This document shows, piece after piece, positions 1 to 12,300 of a DNA stretch of 64,000 nucleotides. The DNA lies in NCBI GenBank assembly GCA_965644295.1, contig CBFFRP010000357.1, positions 1-64,000 on the forward strand. The letters run 5' to 3'. Numbering within the stretch: position 1 is the first letter of the stretch; the number at the start of each line of letters is the position of its first letter. A model generated the notes under the pieces. That model did no database searches. It worked only from the letters and a program-made list of their open reading frames with translations, and had not been told where the DNA came from. Origin of the DNA: Paraphysomonas bandaiensis. Taxonomy: Eukaryota; Chrysophyceae. The translations under genes and the position numbers were made by a program.

Positions 1-200
1 ACACTGTTGATAGTCCTCACTCGTGTCTGTGAGTAGAGGCAGCAGCAGAGCCTCTGAATCATGTACTCATATATGCATATATCCACATCACATTCACTTC
101 GAAGTCACTCAGAGGTATACACTCATATACGTACACGTATACCTATGTATTTCATAGACACAGTATACAGAGAATACGTTGATTCACAGTTGTAGTAAAA

Positions 201-374
201 AGTTTCACATATACACTCATTATATGTATGGACTGCATATGTGAAACTCTGTGGGTTTTTTCCTCATCTAGAAACCCCACCTGTGAAAGGAAATGTTTCA
301 CATATGCCTCGAATACGGACAAAAATATAGTAGATAATCATATTCGATGCATATGTGAAATATTTCCTTTCACA
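201..374. repeat. Nested palindrome cluster, unit copy 1
   Basis: Four copies of the core GCATATGTGAAA or its reverse complement alternate in orientation. Arms 201-214 and 235-248 match over 14 bp with one mismatch. Arms 282-315 and 341-374 match over 34 bp with two mismatches around a 25-nt loop. Between them GTGGGTTT (251-258) can pair with AAACCCCAC (272-280). The cluster lies about 155 bp upstream of the degenerate recombinase-like frame. It could be transposon ends, recombinase binding sites or a structured RNA. The sequence shows only the symmetry; the role is inference. Confidence 0.85.
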
Positions 375-528
375 GAAAAACCGGCACTTTTATATGAGGA
401 AACTACAACTTTATAGGGAAATAGCCACTTTATTAGTTGTAAAACACTGTTAAAATACTCTACTATTCTCCTTGAACGTCATATCCGTTAGTGGCATATA
501 TCAATATTCGACCATACTTACTGCAAAC

Positions 529-1441
529 ATGAGTGAGACAGATTCAGACAGGGAGGAAGCATTGCTTCAATAGTGAAGAGGAAGTGGCCGTATACGCCGA
601 CAGCCGGTTGTGTCTGTTAACTCCAATGCTGATAATGTATCTGACTATAAGATGAAACGAACAAAAGCAGGAATGAAAGCAGCATACTAGAAAAAGGTTG
701 GCCATATTGTAGCGTGGTGTATAACAGCGTACCCTGAAGCTCTGATGATGATGAAAATTTGAAGATTCCATTCCCGAAAGACATCTCTCTTGAGTACTTC
801 GGCCATCTGTTCACACCGGCTCACGAAGGAGCGAAAGAGGGAAGCTAAGGGCCCCAGATGACATTCCAGAAAGTGAACCTGACCCCTCTAGTAGATCCCA
901 CATTAAGGGATATAGAAGCCCTATTGTCTACTTATATACCTTAAGAAATATGAAGCTAGTCGTGGATGTAGTCTTAGACTTAGAACTAAGCCAGGCGATA
1001 GATGGCTATGAGAAAGACATCAATGAACTGAAGAAGGAAGGACTCATGAAACCAGAAGAGGGTAAAAGTCCGTTAAAAATGAATGGCTATAAAATTTTAG
1101 CGACGAATATGATGTTGATGGTTCCCTGTGCTATTGCAGGCAGTTAGTCCTATATCTTGTTCATGTAGGCATATTTTGTACTGATGTGGAATATAATGAG
1201 TAGATCTGATTCAGTAGCTTGATTGATGTTTGAATATTTTGACTGGAGAGGTGATGCAACGCTTGTTCAAGAGCAAGGAGACACAAACTGGACAAAATAG
1301 ACTAGTAATGAAACATTCTCTAGTGCGCTGAATATAATTGTGAATCATATCGTAAGTGTTCATAAGTTAAAGCATATGGATACAGTTTCGTACGGTAGCT
1401 TGTACAATGCAATCTGCAAGTTGAAATGTGTATGGAATTGA
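529..1441 (+). pseudogene. Degenerate tyrosine-recombinase-like (Crypton-type) gene, copy 1
   Basis: The frame starts at ATG 529 (MSETDSDREEALLQ) and is stopped after 14 codons. Further on, another frame (about 990-1441) reads DGYEKDINELKK, then KSPLKMNGYKILA, then MWNIMSRSDSVA, then a DWRGDATLV segment. This order resembles the core-binding and catalytic start of eukaryotic tyrosine recombinases of the Crypton/DUF3504 type, where an Arg follows WNLM. Four or more in-frame stops break it. A diverged copy at 61.06-60.38 kb on the other strand keeps some parts open and supports the reading (MSETCSGREEELPQ, then an 83-codon open stretch). The family assignment is from pattern memory and moderate in confidence; that it is broken is certain. 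Confidence 0.5.
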
Positions 1442-2467
1442 TAAATGTCACTTCTTTAAATTTAAGCAGTAGAAATCAAACTCTTGACAAACAGCTCTAT
1501 AAGGCTGACAAATATGTATATATGTTGTCCGTAGATATGTTATAACATTATGTGATATACGATATACTTACATCTACATCGGCATCTTCATCTTGATGAA
1601 GGATTAGTAGGCAGCTCTACATTACAGTGTCTGATAAACACTGATAGTAATATATGATATAAGTTGTAAGTAAGTGGTAAGTGGATACGTATGCTATAGC
1701 ATTATGTAATATACGATATACATCCATCTCTTATCTACGACAGCACCTTCATCTTGATGAATGATATATGTAAACCTCAGTCATATTTACAGGACACAAC
1801 AGATCATTACGAATGATAGAGTATTAGGAGTCATATGGTCGACAGGCTCTTCACTGGATGGGTCGTAAGAGGCGTCCCTATACCACATACATATACTCCC
1901 ACCACTTCCACAACTTATCCACACTCTCATACTATTCATATGCTATCCTTATAGAGGAAGTCCTCATATGGATGATCACCACCAGCTCCACTAACAACAG
2001 CGTCACAGTCTTCTAACGGATACTATGCTTCCACAGCACCATTAATGCAGATACACCACATAAAATAACATACTCAGAGGCGCATTAGTGGTGAACGCTT
2101 CTGGTTCAGCTATATGACTATTCAGGGTGCTCCATGCGGTCTATGCATGTATGTGTGTGGGGGTGTTCTGTATGTATGTGTGTGTATCTGCTGCGGTATT
2201 ATTCATATGAACATACGAGTCTCTCTCCTCATGAGGAGCACACACCACTATACACCACTATGACCACACACTGTTGATAGTCCTCACTCGTGTCTGTGAG
2301 TAGAGGCAGCAGCAGAGCCTCTGAATCATGTACTCATATATGCATATATCCACATCACATTCACTTCGAAGTCACTCAGAGGTATACACTCATATACGTA
2401 CACGTATACCTATGTATTTCATAGACACAGTATACAGAGAATACGTTGATTCACAGTTGTAGTAAAA

Positions 2468-2641
2468 AGTTTCACATATACACTCATTATATGTATGGAC
2501 TGCATATGTGAAACTCTGTGGGTTTTTTCCTCATCTAGAAACCCCACCTGTGAAAGGAAATGTTTCACATATGCCTCGAATACGGACAAAAATATAGTAG
2601 ATAATCATATTCGATGCATATGTGAAATATTTCCTTTCACA
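2468..2641. repeat. Nested palindrome cluster, unit copy 2
   Basis: Same 174-bp arrangement of alternating GCATATGTGAAA cores as at 201-374, displaced by exactly one 2,267-bp period and without visible change. Confidence 0.85.
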
Positions 2642-2795
2642 GAAAAACCGGCACTTTTATATGAGGAAACTACAACTTTATAGGGAAATAGCCACTTTAT
2701 TAGTTGTAAAACACTGTTAAAATACTCTACTATTCTCCTTGAACGTCATATCCGTTAGTGGCATATATCAATATTCGACCATACTTACTGCAAAC

Positions 2796-3708
2796 ATGAG
2801 TGAGACAGATTCAGACAGGGAGGAAGCATTGCTTCAATAGTGAAGAGGAAGTGGCCGTATACGCCGACAGCCGGTTGTGTCTGTTAACTCCAATGCTGAT
2901 AATGTATCTGACTATAAGATGAAACGAACAAAAGCAGGAATGAAAGCAGCATACTAGAAAAAGGTTGGCCATATTGTAGCGTGGTGTATAACAGCGTACC
3001 CTGAAGCTCTGATGATGATGAAAATTTGAAGATTCCATTCCCGAAAGACATCTCTCTTGAGTACTTCGGCCATCTGTTCACACCGGCTCACGAAGGAGCG
3101 AAAGAGGGAAGCTAAGGGCCCCAGATGACATTCCAGAAAGTGAACCTGACCCCTCTAGTAGATCCCACATTAAGGGATATAGAAGCCCTATTGTCTACTT
3201 ATATACCTTAAGAAATATGAAGCTAGTCGTGGATGTAGTCTTAGACTTAGAACTAAGCCAGGCGATAGATGGCTATGAGAAAGACATCAATGAACTGAAG
3301 AAGGAAGGACTCATGAAACCAGAAGAGGGTAAAAGTCCGTTAAAAATGAATGGCTATAAAATTTTAGCGACGAATATGATGTTGATGGTTCCCTGTGCTA
3401 TTGCAGGCAGTTAGTCCTATATCTTGTTCATGTAGGCATATTTTGTACTGATGTGGAATATAATGAGTAGATCTGATTCAGTAGCTTGATTGATGTTTGA
3501 ATATTTTGACTGGAGAGGTGATGCAACGCTTGTTCAAGAGCAAGGAGACACAAACTGGACAAAATAGACTAGTAATGAAACATTCTCTAGTGCGCTGAAT
3601 ATAATTGTGAATCATATCGTAAGTGTTCATAAGTTAAAGCATATGGATACAGTTTCGTACGGTAGCTTGTACAATGCAATCTGCAAGTTGAAATGTGTAT
3701 GGAATTGA
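2796..3708 (+). pseudogene. Degenerate tyrosine-recombinase-like gene, copy 2
   Basis: Identical in layout to the copy at 529-1441, with the same early stop after 14 codons and the same internal stops. Shared lesions mean the gene was already dead before the array was amplified. Confidence 0.5.
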
Positions 3709-4734
3709 TAAATGTCACTTCTTTAAATTTAAGCAGTAGAAATCAAACTCTTGACAAACAGCTCTATAAGGCTGACAAATATGTATATATGTTGTCCGTA
3801 GATATGTTATAACATTATGTGATATACGATATACTTACATCTACATCGGCATCTTCATCTTGATGAAGGATTAGTAGGCAGCTCTACATTACAGTGTCTG
3901 ATAAACACTGATAGTAATATATGATATAAGTTGTAAGTAAGTGGTAAGTGGATACGTATGCTATAGCATTATGTAATATACGATATACATCCATCTCTTA
4001 TCTACGACAGCACCTTCATCTTGATGAATGATATATGTAAACCTCAGTCATATTTACAGGACACAACAGATCATTACGAATGATAGAGTATTAGGAGTCA
4101 TATGGTCGACAGGCTCTTCACTGGTTGGGTCGTAAGAGGCGTCCCTATACCACATACATATACTCCCACCACTTCCACAACTTATCCACACTCTCATACT
4201 ATTCATATGCTATCCTTATAGAGGAAGTCCTCATATGGATGATCACCACCAGCTCCACTAACAACAGCGTCACAGTCTTCTAACGGATACTATGCTTCCA
4301 CAGCACCATTAATGCAGATACACCACATAAAATAACATACTCAGAGGCGCATTAGTGGTGAACGCTTCTGGTTCAGCTATATGACTATTCAGGGTGCTCC
4401 ATGCGGTCTATGCATGTATGTGTGTGGGGGTGTTCTGTATGTATGTGTGTGTATCTGCTGCGGTATTATTCATATGAACATACGAGTCTCTCTCCTCATG
4501 AGGAGCACACACCACTATACACCACTATGACCACACACTGTTGATAGTCCTCACTCGTGTCTGTGAGTAGAGGCAGCAGCAGAGCCTCTGAATCATGTAC
4601 TCATATATGCATATATCCACATCACATTCACTTCGAAGTCACTCAGAGGTATACACTCATATACGTACACGTATACCTATGTATTTCATAGACACAGTAT
4701 ACAGAGAATACGTTGATTCACAGTTGTAGTAAAA

Positions 4735-4908
4735 AGTTTCACATATACACTCATTATATGTATGGACTGCATATGTGAAACTCTGTGGGTTTTTTCCTCA
4801 TCTAGAAACCCCACCTGTGAAAGGAAATGTTTCACATATGCCTCGAATACGGACAAAAATATAGTAGATAATCATATTCGATGCATATGTGAAATATTTC
4901 CTTTCACA
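4735..4908. repeat. Nested palindrome cluster, unit copy 3
   Basis: Third occurrence of the 174-bp palindrome cluster, one period downstream of copy 2. Confidence 0.85.
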
Positions 4909-5062
4909 GAAAAACCGGCACTTTTATATGAGGAAACTACAACTTTATAGGGAAATAGCCACTTTATTAGTTGTAAAACACTGTTAAAATACTCTACTAT
5001 TCTCCTTGAACGTCATATCCGTTAGTGGCATATATCAATATTCGACCATACTTACTGCAAAC

Positions 5063-5975
5063 ATGAGTGAGACAGATTCAGACAGGGAGGAAGCATTGCT
5101 TCAATAGTGAAGAGGAAGTGGCCGTATACGCCGACAGCCGGTTGTGTCTGTTAACTCCAATGCTGATAATGTATCTGACTATAAGATGAAACGAACAAAA
5201 GCAGGAATGAAAGCAGCATACTAGAAAAAGGTTGGCCATATTGTAGCGTGGTGTATAACAGCGTACCCTGAAGCTCTGATGATGATGAAAATTTGAAGAT
5301 TCCATTCCCGAAAGACATCTCTCTTGAGTACTTCGGCCATCTGTTCACACCGGCTCACGAAGGAGCGAAAGAGGGAAGCTAAGGGCCCCAGATGACATTC
5401 CAGAAAGTGAACCTGACCCCTCTAGTAGATCCCACATTAAGGGATATAGAAGCCCTATTGTCTACTTATATACCTTAAGAAATATGAAGCTAGTCGTGGA
5501 TGTAGTCTTAGACTTAGAACTAAGCCAGGCGATAGATGGCTATGAGAAAGACATCAATGAACTGAAGAAGGAAGGACTCATGAAACCAGAAGAGGGTAAA
5601 AGTCCGTTAAAAATGAATGGCTATAAAATTTTAGCGACGAATATGATGTTGATGGTTCCCTGTGCTATTGCAGGCAGTTAGTCCTATATCTTGTTCATGT
5701 AGGCATATTTTGTACTGATGTGGAATATAATGAGTAGATCTGATTCAGTAGCTTGATTGATGTTTGAATATTTTGACTGGAGAGGTGATGCAACGCTTGT
5801 TCAAGAGCAAGGAGACACAAACTGGACAAAATAGACTAGTAATGAAACATTCTCTAGTGCGCTGAATATAATTGTGAATCATATCGTAAGTGTTCATAAG
5901 TTAAAGCATATGGATACAGTTTCGTACGGTAGCTTGTACAATGCAATCTGCAAGTTGAAATGTGTATGGAATTGA
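5063..5975 (+). pseudogene. Degenerate tyrosine-recombinase-like gene, copy 3
   Basis: Third identical copy of the broken recombinase-like frame. The partial fourth unit ends at about 7031, before this region, so no fourth pseudogene exists here. Confidence 0.5.
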
Positions 5976-7047
5976 TAAATGTCACTTCTTTAAATTTAAG
6001 CAGTAGAAATCAAACTCTTGACAAACAGCTCTATAAGGCTGACAAATATGTATATATGTTGTCCGTAGATATGTTATAACATTATGTGATATACGATATA
6101 CTTACATCTACATCGGCATCTTCATCTTGATGAAGGATTAGTAGGCAGCTCTACATTACAGTGTCTGATAAACACTGATAGTAATATATGATATAAGTTG
6201 TAAGTAAGTGGTAAGTGGATACGTATGCTATAGCATTATGTAATATACGATATACATCCATCTCTTATCTACGACAGCACCTTCATCTTGATGAATGATA
6301 TATGTAAACCTCAGTCATATTTACAGGACACAACAGATCATTACGAATGATAGAGTATTAGGAGTCATATGGTCGACAGGCTCTTCACTGGTTGGGTCGT
6401 AAGAGGCGTCCCTATACCACATACATATACTCCCACCACTTCCACAACTTATCCACACTCTCATACTATTCATATGCTATCCTTATAGAGGAAGTCCTCA
6501 TATGGATGATCACCACCAGCTCCACTAACAACAGCGTCACAGTCTTCTAACGGATACTATGCTTCCACAGCACCATTAATGCAGATACACCACATAAAAT
6601 AACATACTCAGAGGCGCATTAGTGGTGAACGCTTCTGGTTCAGCTATATGACTATTCAGGGTGCTCCATGCGGTCTATGCATGTATGTGTGTGGGGGTGT
6701 TCTGTATGTATGTGTGTGTATCTGCTGCGGTATTATTCATATGAACATACGAGTCTCTCTCCTCATGAGGAGCACACACCACTATACACCACTATGACCA
6801 CACACTGTTGATAGTCCTCACTCGTGTCTGTGAGTAGAGGCAGCAGCAGAGCCTCTGAATCATGTACTCATATATGCATATATCCACATCACATTCACTT
6901 CGAAGTCACTCAGAGGTATACACTCATATACGTACACGTATACCTATGTATTTCATAGACACAGTATACAGAGAATACGTTGATTCACAGTTGTAGTAAA
7001 AAGTTTCACATATGCACTCATTATATGTATGTATGTATGTAGGAATG

Positions 7048-7421
7048 ATTGTGTCTCTGGTTTGTATAGTAAACGCAATTATTCCTCCTAAACCAATCGA
7101 GTATCCTGTGAACAAAGTTATACCACGACTGTGCTCTTCTAACTTTTTGAATGATTCGTATGAACTGCCTATATGTATATTTCCATGCATATAACTATGA
7201 TTGAACGTAACACTCATACATATATTAAATAATTCTCTAATGTATCAATATCGGTCTTTTATACGTTCATTTAGTTTAAGACGGCAAGCATCTACTTCAT
7301 CAAGTGCATACGAATCATTCAAAAAGTTTGAAGAGCACAGTCGTGGTATAACTTTGTTCGCAGGATACTCGATTGGTTTAGGAGGAATAATTGCGTTTAC
7401 TATACAAACCAGAGATACAAT
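7048..7421. repeat. 115-bp inverted duplication overlapping a gene
   Basis: Left arm 7048-7162 is the reverse complement of right arm 7307-7421, with three mismatches in 115 bp and a 144-bp spacer. The right arm is coding sequence of the 7240-7626 gene (it includes the hydrophobic segment). The left arm is an antisense copy lying between the end of the tandem array and the start of that gene. A transcript running through both arms would fold into a long hairpin. Confidence 0.95.
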
Positions 7422-7626
7422 TAAGCTCAACGAAGAGATTGCGAAGAGAGATGTTGAGATGGCACAGACGATTGCGAAGAAAGATGTTGAGGCGGCGAAG
7501 ATAGATGTTGAGCTCAGAGCTCTTAAAAATTTGCTTCTATATGGCCAGAGCGAAGAGTTTAGAAGCATGAGAGAATCATGTGCCAGCCGCGAAATGGATG
7601 AGGCGTCGACGGATAAGACGGAATAA
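7240..7626 (+). CDS. Small, probably mitochondrial, single-TM coiled-coil protein
   Basis: A 128-residue protein of unknown family. I chose ATG 7240 over the upstream in-frame ATG 7201 because it gives a clean Arg/Ser-rich, acid-free N terminus (MYQYRSFIRSFSLRRQAS) that looks like a mitochondrial presequence. A hydrophobic stretch follows at about residues 42-63 (GITLFAGYSIGLGGIIAFTI). A charged heptad-like region with repeated KRDVEMAQ and KKDVEAAK blocks suggests a coiled coil to about residue 105. The likely topology is an organelle-membrane anchor with a soluble coiled coil. No intron is needed. The coding segment 7307-7421 has an inverted partial copy just upstream at 7048-7162, which could affect expression through double-stranded RNA. 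Function is not recognised; mitochondrial targeting is inference. Confidence 0.6.
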   Translation: MYQYRSFIRSFSLRRQASTSSSAYESFKKFEEHSRGITLFAGYSIGLGGIIAFTIQTRDTIKLNEEIAKRDVEMAQTIAKKDVEAAKIDVELRALKNLLLYGQSEEFRSMRESCASREMDEASTDKTE

Positions 7627-8560
7627 AAGTAGCAAATCCAAGACACTTGCCTTCACAATATAGCGTGCTTTGTTTGATCGAATATTTAGATATTCTTTTT
7701 TTTCTTCTTTTTCACTATTTTCTGGCAGTTTGCAGCGGGTAATTTTTAGAACTCGGTTCACCCACAACCAAGTAACACAATATTCATAAGTGGCCATCGT
7801 AGCTAAATGAAGCTAAAACCGTACCCATTGTAATTTATTTGACACAATCATTTGATTTTTCATTTGTCTCCTTAAATGTTAATCAGGGAACACCTATTTT
7901 TCTAGTTCCCGCAAGCTATGCATTCTAGTTATTATGTTTTCAGTATCATGAGAATAAGCTACAATTTAACCTAGGGATAAGGATTTTCGTCTCTTGTCGA
8001 AATTTTAAAACTCAGGCTCTGCGTCTACTTATAAACCATAACTATAGCTTAAGATATTAGAATGATGCGACAATGATGCTGTTGCCTACTTCGGTTAATG
8101 CATACCTTGTTGAGAAACGCTCATCCTTGACTTAGTATTGACTATTAACCGTTTTCAGACAATGAAGATCGTTTTAAGAGAAGTTAAAGTTAATCAAACT
8201 AGATAGATTATGTTATCAGAATTGTATACATAATTGTGTGCGTTGTCAAGTAAAACTCATTAACAACATGATAATATACTTTGTTCATGTCATCCACTGA
8301 TCAACTTCCGTATCTTGTAGAGTCGTGGTACAATACTTCAGTTTCACAGTTATAGCTATATAATAATAATATTGTTGTATTCACCGTATTCTATAGAAAT
8401 ATCTTAGAGAGACATACGTATTCCAACGCTAACGTGCGTATTCCAACACTCCCACTCAATGTAGAAACGGATAATCGTCATAATACTCAAGCTATACATA
8501 TTTTCTAAATATCTAGTCATAACATAGTTGTAGTAAAAAGTTTCACATATGCACTCATTA
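7627..8560. other. Intergenic AT-rich DNA without recognisable gene
   Basis: I see no credible coding sequence here. The last 40 bp (about 8523-8560) repeat the stretch of the 2,267-bp unit that runs gttgtagtaaaaagtttcac and onward, so a small relic of that element abuts the microsatellite that follows. Confidence 0.6.
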
Positions 8561-8941
8561 TATGTATGTATGTATGTATGTATGCATGCATGTATGTATG
8601 TATGTATGTATGTATGTATGTATGTATGTATGTATGTATGTATGTATGTATGTATGTATGTATGTATGTATGTATGTATGTAGGTACAGTATGTAGGTAT
8701 GTATGTATGTATGTATGTATGTATGTATGTATGTATGTATGTATGTATGTATGTAGGTACAGTATGTATGTATGTATGTATGTATGTATGTATGTATGTA
8801 TGTATGTATGTATGTATGTATGTATGTATGTATGTATGTATGTATGTATGTATGTATGTATGTATGTATGTATGTATGTATGTATGTATGTATGTATGTA
8901 TGTATGTATGTATGTATGTATGTATGTATATATATATATAT
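8561..8941. repeat. (TATG)n microsatellite ending in (TA)n
   Basis: About 370 bp of TATG repeats with a few interruptions (two GGTACAG insertions near 8681-8692 and 8754-8765), ending in a short TA run. It begins exactly where the relic of the 2,267-bp element has its own short tatgtatg run. Reading frames of repeated Met-Tyr-Val-Cys or His-Thr-Tyr-Ile here are artefacts of the repeat. Confidence 0.95.
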
Positions 8942-9301
8942 TGAAGAATTCTATACACGGTGTAACAAAAAATGGTGAGCTGTTCGCATATGAAAAATAG
9001 GGCATGATGGACTCTGTTTCGTTTGAGAGGAGAAACGACTGTTGCAATATACATATATAAGAAGTCGAAGTTATTCCTATCTGTATACATATATATATAA
9101 GTTCATAGTATTGACTTCGAAGGAAGTCAGTGGAGTTGATAGGAAGTATATGAAGGTATGTAGCGGGTCATACTGTATATAATTGCCCGTATATTTAGAA
9201 TAAGCTTCCCAGTAGCAGTACAGGAATATCATACACTACATGCTGGAGTCTATTTGGTATTGTTGAACTGAGACTCTGATTATTGCATTATTTGAAGAAA
9301 T

Positions 9302-12300
9302 ATGCCGCGACAAGCGTATCATAACGCTTCCATTCATCCTAAAGCTAAAGGACGTAAATCACAGTCATCTGAAAGACAAGATACTCAGTATGATGAGGAA
9401 ATTGGATTGATTCGAGAGCTTGGTGGGTCGAATGGTATGTCTGAGTGGGAGATAGAGGCACTAATACAAACATGCCGCGATAAGAACTGCTTCAAGAAGG
9501 CGTATCTCGTGCTGTTGGAATATAACCAACTTCAAAATGACATTCAGAAGCATATAAGTAAGAGACAGTCGTATGTCATGAAGCTATTGAATATTATATC
9601 TCGTAATGACACTGAAAGTAAGTTTGAATTGCCGTTTATTGTCGGGAAGGTTGCGGAATATTCATTGAAGTGTTGGATATCTATCTGTCGCTGGAGGCAG
9701 CTCCAGTGGAACCCTCGTCCCATATTTGTTTACTCTAGAAAAACACCAGACGGTCAATGCAATTTGATATTAGAGCTTCATCAAGAAGTGTGCATGTTGG
9801 TTGATAAAATTCGTGAATCTGGGATATCTATGGTGGACTGTGATGTGGAACCCATCCATGTAATTTGCATACTTTTTACTGCGTTGCCCAGTGCTTGTGA
9901 GAACCGCAACGTATTGCATGTATTATTTCGATCGAAATTATCTCCTTCACGTTCTCAGCATGAAATGTCTGATTTAATTCATAGAGTACTACTACAGTCG
10001 AGGGGTGCTGTAGAATGCATGATCCGAATTGTACAAGCAGAAACCTCTGCGGACCAAACGTGGCGACAGTTCTGTAGTCTTAATGGGGGTTCCAGTGATG
10101 CCTGTACGGATATGTTTCCGATACTGGCGATACAGTATGGCGATGTAGCCCCACCTGGCGAAAGTATATCGACTGCTAGTGCTGGCACATACATGCGCGG
10201 CTGTGAAACTCTGTTAGATTTTTTCTATGCACATTTTTCGAGCACCCCTCGTGGTCAAGGGAGGGATAAGCACGAGTCTGTATTGAATGTATTGCGATCT
10301 ATAAATAATACCCAAAGCCGAAGTACACATTATGTTTCGCCAAATCGGGGACTAAGTGGAAATAATGATATTGAGACTCCGAACGTTTCATCGAGACCAT
10401 TAACTTCACCTACGAGGCACACTGCCGCTAATCACAGCTCTTACAGTGTAGGCGTTTCTTCTGGAGTACGCCCAGGTTCCGCTCCTATGCAACGTACCGT
10501 GTCACGTGGTCAATATACAAACCGCAAGCCGGCTGGTTTACATATTACGGTTATTGATCAGCCTACCACAGTTCAACAAAGTCATGACCTGAGTCCGTGG
10601 CCGAAACACCCACCTCTCTCGCAAGAGCTTGTGTTTGATGTTCATATTCCCTTGTACCGTTCGGGCGATGTGATGTTAAATCTGGAATGTGTGCGATTCA
10701 ATGTGACTATCACCCGTGTGTTGGTCACCGGATACTGTGGTGGATGCGCGCGGGCTACCATGCTAAGTGTGCACATAGGAGATGAATTGTTGGCCGTGGA
10801 TGGCACATCTGTTGAGGGAAAGAGAATTAAAGATGTCCGCGGAGTGTTGAAGTCGGCCTACAAGCGCAGTAGGGGGGTATCGTCCGTATCCGTCAAGCTC
10901 CGCAGAGGATACCCTGGATGGGAGAAGTATTCCACACAGGCTACAGACTCTGAACATAGGGATGACTTCGGGTTACCTGTTTCGAATCATGATGCACACA
11001 GAGCGGTGTCGAAGAGACACATGAACTCGACTTCGATTTCTGATGGAATTGATGTCGTCTCTATAGATGATATTAACCGAATCATTCTTCTCCTAAAAGA
11101 AGAAATTGCTACTCTCGAAAACGAAATGTCAGTATCTGGTCCTCAGAAATTTCACGAGTTAAAAGCGAAACTAATGAGTAAGTTTACAGATTTACAGTTC
11201 ATGCAACAGAAATTGGTGGATGCTACAATTGCAAGGAATATCACACCTGAGCCAGAGATTCAAGCAAAGGGTACTGGAGGTGTCTGTGATACTCCGGTGG
11301 TTAATGGCATTGCACCTAATATGCTCCCATTTCAAGAATTCAATGATGAGGGTTTTCCCAAAGTAGCCGATAGTGTACCGTTCGATTCCAATCTGAGCGT
11401 TGTTGAAGGATCATTGGAGAGAAATTTCAACAGCGGTGAGTTTTTGATACCTTCTCATACTTGTATCAACGAAGAGGATATATATCCTCAGGACGACAAG
11501 ATTCGACATGTCAATGATCAACAGTCGGATGAGTTTGACGCAAACATGAGTGACATGTCATGTGACGTGGAATATTTTGAATCTGGCCAGCTGGCGCAAA
11601 ATATTGGTGGGTGTGAAGTAAATTCTTCCCCTAGAATGCTATCAACGGTCAATACAAGGAAGCCTATAACTGCCAGTGATGCTGCCGTACAGACATCGAT
11701 ATCAAGTGTAGAGGAGGTCGACAACAAGACTGGCCTTGTGGCACAGGCCAGTGGCACTCTAACCGGATGCAGTTCGAATATGCAAGATGATCTTGGTTCT
11801 CCTATGCAGCTAAATGCTGATGTAGTCGTTCCCAAAGATACAGAGCATACTGAAGGCAGTACATGCCTCGTTTCTGAGAGCCAAGTCTCGGTCGATGCAG
11901 CTAAAACTGGAATTGTACCTCAAAGTGCTCCTACTGTTGATAATATGGATGACGAAAATGTAATTATAAGAGATGAAAAGCTTATATCAAGTGTAGAGGT
12001 AGTCGATAACAAGACTGGCCTTGTGGTACAGGCCAGTGGTACTCTAACCGGATGCGGTTCGAATATGCAAGATGATCTTGGTTCTCCTATGCAGCTAAAT
12101 GCTGATGAAGTCGTTCCCAAAGATACAGAGCATACTGAAAGCAGTACATGCCTCGTTTCTGAGAACCAAGTCTCGGTCGATGCAGCTAAAACTGGAATTG
12201 TATCTCAAAGTGCTCCTACTGTTGATAATATGGATGACGAAAATGTAAATATAAGAGATGAAAAGCTGGACAGACCAGAAGTGGAACAGCTAAAAAGTGA

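Larger units (their letters stand above)
1..7031 (+). repeat. Head-to-tail tandem array of a 2,267-bp unit (three full copies plus a partial fourth)
   Basis: Units are 1-2267, 2268-4534 and 4535-6801, followed by a partial fourth from 6802 to about 7031. The period of exactly 2,267 bp is visible in every landmark. Copies are almost identical: I noticed one substitution (A at 1858, T at the matching sites in copies 2 and 3), and one in the partial copy (cacatatgc at 7007-7015 where the full units have cacatatac). Position 1 is not an obvious natural boundary, so the array probably continues upstream. Each unit contains a palindrome cluster and a degenerate recombinase-like reading frame. The fourth copy breaks off exactly inside a short TATG run. 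Near-identity points to recent amplification, concerted homogenisation, or an assembly artefact. Confidence 0.95.

Noticed and set aside
1-7031. Telomere or centromere satellite
   Set aside because: The 2,267-bp unit carries coding remnants and transposon-like palindromes, no telomeric motif is present, and unique genes follow at once.
8404-9090. Long frames of repeated HTYI or MYVC around 8.5-9.0, 40.5-40.7, 59.1-59.9 and 61.3-61.6 kb
   Set aside because: They are translations of TATG/TACA microsatellites, open in all frames, with no coding features.
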